Position numbers and translations under genes: made by a program. From Alphaproteobacteria bacterium (lineage in GTDB: Bacteria > Pseudomonadota > Alphaproteobacteria > Rhizobiales > Aestuariivirgaceae), in NCBI GenBank assembly GCA_005884715.1, contig VAZZ01000204.1:1-9612 (forward strand): a DNA stretch of 9,612 bases, in the 5' to 3' direction. The notes below the pieces were generated by a model, which ran no database searches, had not been told where the DNA came from, and saw only the letters and a list, made by a program, of their open reading frames with translations. Below are positions 6,276-9,612 of this stretch, in pieces (within the stretch, counting starts at the first letter, position 1; each line of letters opens with the position of its first letter).

Positions 6276-7200
6276 GGGGATCGAGCCCAGCCGCAATGAG
6301 ATCGGCTGCCAGGGTGCATAGGACATAGAAGCCGGTGGTGATCATGACCGCACCCATGACCACGGGATAGTTGCGGGTACTGATCGCATCGAAGATCAGG
6401 CGGCCGACCCCAGGGCGGGCGAAGACGATTTCGGCGAAGACGGCGCTCGATATCATATTGCCGACACCCATACCGAGAATGACGATGGTCGGGATGATGG
6501 CGATCTTCAGCGCATATTGATAGGTGATGGTGCGTTCCTGGAGGCCGAAGGCCCGCGCCAGTCGGATGTGGTTTTCGCTCAGCACTTCGAGCATCGAGGC
6601 GCGCACCATGCGCGCCAGATAGCCGACCCAGCCGAGGCCAACCGCGAGGGAAGGAAGTACCAGGTGATAGAGCTGGTCGAGGGGGGCACCGGTGTCGCCT
6701 GCCCCGATCGTCGGGAACCAGCCCAGTCTCACAGAGAACAGCAAGAGGCCATAGACGGCGACCACGAAGGACGGCAGCGCGATGGAACTCACCGACAGCA
6801 CGCCGACGATGCGGTCGGCGAGGGATCCCCGATAGACCGCGGCGAAACAGCCGAGCGGTATGCCGAGCAGCGCCGACCAGCCGATGCTGGTGGCGATCAA
6901 GGCTAGCGTATAGGGGAGCTGCTCGACGACGGTGATGAGGACCGACCGGTTGGTCAGCACATCGGTGCCGAGATCGCCAGTCAGCACGCGGCCGAAGAAG
7001 CGGGCGATCTGGATAATCGCCGGCTGATCGAGGCCCATTTGCTGCTTGAAGAGCTCGCGCATTTCGGGTGAAGCGAGCGGCCCCAGAAGGACCGCCGCTG
7101 GGTCGCCGGGAATGAACTGGATCATGCTGATCAACAGGATCAGCGAGATCGCCGTAATGATGACGGCAAGACCGGTGCGCTTCAGGGCATAGGCGAGCAT
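6256..7200 (-). CDS. DppB/OppB-type ABC transporter permease
   Basis: This 314-residue inner-membrane subunit has the usual DppB layout. Helix 1 (about 8-30) ends in IQFIPGDPAAVLLG. A periplasmic stretch follows with MGLDQP (55-60) and GDLGTD (75-80), then helices near 98-122, 133-158, 178-196, 236-260 and 283-305. The cytoplasmic EAA loop lies at about 205-237, including IRLARAFGLQERTI (212-225). The C-terminus DPRVRSAL matches the family end, so all helices are present, in contrast to its partner permease. The ATG at 7200 has a strong TGAGGG ribosome binding site 7 nt upstream. That site lies inside the palindromic repeat upstream of the gene. An in-frame ATG at 7305 would only translate that repeat. 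Confidence 0.93.
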   Translation of the reverse strand: MLAYALKRTGLAVIITAISLILLISMIQFIPGDPAAVLLGPLASPEMRELFKQQMGLDQPAIIQIARFFGRVLTGDLGTDVLTNRSVLITVVEQLPYTLALIATSIGWSALLGIPLGCFAAVYRGSLADRIVGVLSVSSIALPSFVVAVYGLLLFSVRLGWFPTIGAGDTGAPLDQLYHLVLPSLAVGLGWVGYLARMVRASMLEVLSENHIRLARAFGLQERTITYQYALKIAIIPTIVILGMGVGNMISSAVFAEIVFARPGVGRLIFDAISTRNYPVVMGAVMITTGFYVLCTLAADLIAAGLDPRVRSAL

Positions 7201-7206
7201 CGCGCG

Positions 7207-7319
7207 ACCCTCACCCTGAGGTGGCCGCGAAGCGGCCCTCGAAGGGTCTGTTCCAACAGACCCGCTCTCTCCGGATGGATGCTTCGAGGCTCGCTTCGCT
7301 CGCACCTCAGCATGAGGAT
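7207..7319. repeat. Two-copy inverted intergenic palindromic element (REP-like, Rhizobiales type)
   Basis: Two 41-nt units face each other: 7207-7247 and, in reverse orientation, 7279-7319. They match at 31 of 41 positions. Each unit has a palindrome CCTCA-n3-TGAGG and a longer stem formed by A(CC)CTGAGG with CCTC-GA-AG(GG)T. In the second unit the bracketed pairs are TG and CA, so the stem is conserved by compensatory change. Unit one also carries GGCCGC-GAA-GCGGCC. Between the units GGGTCTGTT (7244-7252) and AACAGACCC (7255-7263) form a perfect 9-bp dyad. The element lies between the binding-protein stop and the permease start. Such elements can stabilise upstream mRNA or cause partial termination, giving more binding protein than permease. 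No T-run is present, so a simple intrinsic terminator is unlikely. Confidence 0.85.
7208..7213 (-). promoter_or_regulatory. Shine-Dalgarno of the DppB-type permease gene, embedded in a palindrome
   Basis: The minus strand reads TGAGGG, then seven bases, then ATG. The core GAGG also forms one arm of the small palindrome CCTCA (7209-7213) / TGAGG (7217-7221). If this pairs in the mRNA, the site would be partly masked, which could lower permease translation relative to the binding protein. The regulatory effect is inference. Confidence 0.7.
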
Positions 7320-7355
7320 GTTATTAGAGATGATTTTGCTGACGAACATCACTCT

Positions 7356-8915
7356 CTAAGAACTGGCCTTGAAAGCGTGGAAGATCGGATTGCCATTGGG
7401 CATCAGCGCCGGCTCGATCTTGTCGCTATAGCCGATGCCCGTTACCCCGTGGGTGAGGAAGACATAGCAGCCCGATTCTTCCATCAGGTCCTGCATATGC
7501 ACATACATCTCGGCGCGCTTTGCCGGATCCTGCTCGATCTTGGCCTTCTTGTTGAGCTCACCATATTCGGGACTGTTGAAGCGCTCCCAGTTCCATACGC
7601 CGATCTGTTCCGGCGTGAACCAGTCGGTGGCGAAAGAGGGGTCAGGCTGCATCGAGAAACGGTTGACGATGAGCTGGATCTTCTTCCACGCATCGCCGGA
7701 CTTCTGATCGCCGAGGCTCCAGAATGTGCCTGAATCATGCTGCTGGATCGTGGCGGTGACGCCGATCTCGGCGAGATTAGCCTGGATCGCCTGCGCCGCA
7801 CTCACTTGCTCCGTCTTGTTCAGGATGTCGATCGTGCATTCGAAGCCTGAGCCCAGGCCCGCTTTGTTCAGGAATTCGCGCGCCTTGTCCGGACTGTAGC
7901 TGTAGATATTCTTTTCACGATGGCCGATGAGTCCCGGTGCGATAATGCCGGTGGCAGGTTCTGCCGCCCCGAAATAGGCCGCATCCAGCACGCTCGGTAC
8001 GTCGATCGCATGCTGGACGGCCCGGCGCACCTAGAGCTTGTCGAAAGGCGGGGCTTCCAGATTCATCCCGAGCCACACATAGGCGAGTGATGGCTTGACT
8101 GTGATCTTGCCGCCCTTGGGCGGTGTCTGGCGGAAGCGCGGAATGGAGCTCGGCGAGATCCAGGTATAATCGAGATCGCCGGCTTCCAAAGCGAGCTCGG
8201 CGGTCTTCTCGTCCTCGATCGGAATGACTTGGACTTCGTCGAATTGTGGTGCCACGCCCTTCCAGTCGGGATTGCGCGCCAGGATGAGGCGCTGTTTCGG
8301 CTGCCATTCCTTGATGAGATAGCGCCCGCATTGCGCCGGCGGCTTGGTATCGAACTTGCCGCCTACCGCCTCGACCGCCTTGCGTGAGACGATGCGGCCG
8401 GAGCCAAAGACGAGGCCCACATTCCACAAGGGCGGAAACGGCGCCTTGAGGACGATGGTGCCGGACTTCTCGTCTTTCACATCGACATGATCGAGTGCCT
8501 CCCAATCGCCTTTGTAGACAGCGTCGAGCTTGGGATCGATCATGCGCTCGAAAGAGAATTTGACGTCATCGGCAGTCACCGCGCCATGGCCGTCCGTCCA
8601 TGTCAGGCCGTCCATGAGGGTAAATTCGATATGGGTGGGGTCGGTCTGCTCGAGACGGCTCGCCGCGTCGAGCTTCCATTTCCACACATCGCCGGGCGTC
8701 ATGTCGGCGAGGCCGACAAAGATATTGCGCATGACGTCGTCATCCGGCGCTGCTTTGCGGAATGCGGGATCGAGACCCTGGATATCGGCGTAGGACCTCA
8801 CGCGTAAGGTCTTACCGTCCGCGGACAAAGCGGCCTTCTGATAGAAGGCTGGCGACAAGCCCGCCGCGGCCATGGCGGCGAGAATCTGACGTCTTGATAG
8901 ATTTGCTCCACTCAT
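7356..8915 (-). pseudogene. Peptide-type ABC substrate-binding protein with Tat signal, interrupted by one amber codon
   Basis: From ATG 8915 the frame encodes 294 residues, meets TAG at 8033-8031, and continues in the same frame for 224 more residues to TAG 7358-7356. The total of about 518 matches full-length SBP_bac_5 (DppA/OppA-like) proteins. The N-terminus MSGANLSRRQILAAMAAAGL is a twin-arginine signal, implying periplasmic export of a folded protein. Family features include LDPAF near the start, ADDVKFSFERMIDP at about 119-132, RYLIKEWQP, and after the stop VRRAVQHAIDVPSVLDAAYFG. The sequence around the stop reads PPFDKL-stop-VRRAV where relatives have a residue such as Glu or Lys, so GAG or AAG to TAG is the simplest explanation. 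GTG follows the stop but has no Shine-Dalgarno. The frame is otherwise clean, so the lesion is recent, a sequencing error, or a read-through codon. Confidence 0.9.
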
Positions 8916-8921
8916 GGTCCG

Positions 8922-8926
8922 CTCCC
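8922..8926 (-). promoter_or_regulatory. Shine-Dalgarno deciding the start of the binding-protein gene
   Basis: The minus strand has GGGAG six bases before the ATG at 8915-8913. The twin-arginine signal begins immediately after this ATG. The frame is open back to 9083, but that extension overlaps the preceding hydrolase gene and is not signal-like, so 8915 is the preferred start. Confidence 0.75.
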
Positions 8927-8988
8927 TGTTTTCATCGGATTTGCGTAGCACAGGATGCGCCAATTCAAGCGAGCTTGGCAACCGTTCT

Positions 8989-9008
8989 CCTTCTCCATAG
9001 GGAGAGGG
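8989..9008. repeat. Imperfect hairpin between the hydrolase and binding-protein genes
   Basis: CCTTCTCC (8989-8996) and GGAGAGGG (9001-9008) pair at seven of eight positions around ATAG, with TCTCC/GGAGA perfect. It begins a few bases past the hydrolase stop at 9013-9015. No T-run follows on the minus strand (the sequence is AGAACGG), so it is not a standard terminator. It resembles short intergenic repeats of alphaproteobacteria. The remaining 8927-8988 contains no promoter that I can call. Confidence 0.4.
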
Positions 9009-9012
9009 AAAT

Positions 9013-9612
9013 TCACAAGTGATCGCGCGGTATCCGATAGGACCATTCGCGTGAAAAGGGGACGTTGTCCCCCTCGCGGGCAACGAGCTTGCCGGTCAGC
9101 ACCAGCTCGGTGCGGGTGACGCTCATCGCGGTATGCGTTTCGATCGCGATGTGGAAATTGCCGCGCCGATATTCCTTGCGCCAGCTCATTTCCGCCGTTG
9201 CCGATAGCGGATCCTTCGGGTTGATGCGGTAGATGCGTTCGGCCCTGGCGCCATAGGTCCAGTTGAAAGCATCGACCTGGGTCAGCCCGTCATCCTGCAA
9301 ACGGTACATTTCGACATCGCCGGATTTGAGATCGCGGGTGACGGTGAAGGCACTGGTGCCCTGGCGCAAGGACGTCTTGCGCAAGGCGGGCGCGTTCTCC
9401 GCCGGTTCGAAGGGCCGCAATCCGGCATCTTCCGGGCACTCCGGCCTGACCGGCAGATCGAGATGGCTGGCACCGGTCGCGACCGTCAGCGTCACTTGTT
9501 CGGGCGATGGCCAGACGATCGGCCAATAGGCGCTCGACAAAGCGAGGCGCAGCCGGTTGTCCGCCCCGATGCGCTGGCCGCAATCATTCAGAGGGATCGC
9601 GACGCGATATCG
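9013..9612 (-). CDS. CocE/NonD-family hydrolase, C-terminal part (5' end outside the window)
   Basis: The last 199 codons are visible and open to the right edge. The segment begins RYRVAIPLNDCGQRIGADNR and then LRLALSSAYWPIVWPSPEQ, followed by VTLTVATGASHLDLPVRPE and, near the end, FSREWSYRIPRDHL. This is the jelly-roll C-terminal domain (X-Pro dipeptidyl-peptidase C-terminal type) of CocE/NonD serine hydrolases, a family that includes cocaine esterase, glutaryl-7-ACA acylase and alpha-amino-acid ester hydrolase. The Ser-Asp-His triad lies in the part outside the window, so catalytic competence cannot be checked. These enzymes cleave ester or amide bonds of acylated compounds. The gene precedes the binding-protein gene by 97 nt on the same strand and probably belongs to the same operon, which links the transporter to an ester- or amide-bearing substrate (inference). 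Confidence 0.85.
   Translation of the reverse strand, partial: RYRVAIPLNDCGQRIGADNRLRLALSSAYWPIVWPSPEQVTLTVATGASHLDLPVRPECPEDAGLRPFEPAENAPALRKTSLRQGTSAFTVTRDLKSGDVEMYRLQDDGLTQVDAFNWTYGARAERIYRINPKDPLSATAEMSWRKEYRRGNFHIAIETHTAMSVTRTELVLTGKLVAREGDNVPFSREWSYRIPRDHL

Noticed and set aside
7201..7305. N-terminal extension of the DppB-type permease to an ATG at 7305
   Set aside because: It would translate the palindromic repeat. The ATG at 7200 has a strong ribosome binding site and a normal family N-terminus.
8916..9083. N-terminal extension of the binding protein to an upstream ATG at 9083
   Set aside because: It overlaps the end of the hydrolase gene, is not signal-peptide-like, and the ATG at 8915 has a good Shine-Dalgarno directly before a twin-arginine signal.
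1..9612. Novel defence, mobile or CRISPR system
   Set aside because: No regularly spaced repeats, transposase, integrase, nuclease, helicase or toxin-like gene was seen; all intact genes belong to known metabolic and transport families.

Overview
The window reads as a GC-rich alphaproteobacterial chromosome segment, most likely from the Rhizobiales (Hyphomicrobiales). The evidence is the protein families, the codon use, and an intergenic palindromic repeat (CATGCTGAGG / CCTCGAAGCATG type) that I associate with that order. It looks like a catabolic and uptake locus for an unidentified, probably amide-, ester- or acid-bearing organic compound. I found no tRNA, rRNA, CRISPR array, insertion sequence, phage or defence gene.

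Left part (1-3221). On the minus strand an enolase-superfamily enzyme (mandelate racemase / acid-sugar dehydratase type, 287-1390) is followed by the first 72 codons of an acetamidase/formamidase-family amidase that runs off the left edge. Between them lies a nested 35-bp dyad. Divergent from the enolase gene, across a 217-bp intergenic stretch with a 7-bp inverted repeat, is an FAD-dependent GMC oxidoreductase (choline/alcohol dehydrogenase type, 1608-3221).

Middle (3222-3493). The gap between the GMC gene and the converging transporter operon holds the wreck of a gene. Two pieces of an alpha/beta-hydrolase domain, of the type found in some LuxR/cyclase-like regulators, lie in different frames with the part between them missing.

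Right part (3494-9612, all minus strand, transcribed right to left). The order is: C-terminal part of a CocE/NonD-family hydrolase; a Tat-exported peptide-type substrate-binding protein; two DppB/DppC-type permeases; two DppD/DppF-type ATPases. Spacing is operonic: 97 nt hydrolase to binding protein, 155 nt with a repeat element to the first permease, then a 20-nt overlap, a 2-nt gap and a 4-nt ATGA overlap. The hydrolase next to an oligopeptide-type importer suggests that the imported or processed substrate carries an amide or ester bond. The amidase, enolase-family dehydratase and GMC dehydrogenase could act on the products; this is inference from proximity only.

The main oddity is decay inside an otherwise well-preserved transporter. 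The binding-protein gene carries one in-frame amber codon (TAG, codon 295). The DppC-type permease appears to have lost its last membrane helix by an in-frame deletion of about 18 codons. Together with the regulator relic, this suggests a locus losing function, although both ATPases, DppB and the enzymes keep their key residues. The 155-nt gap before dppB holds a two-copy inverted repeat with compensatory base changes, and it includes the dppB ribosome binding site.
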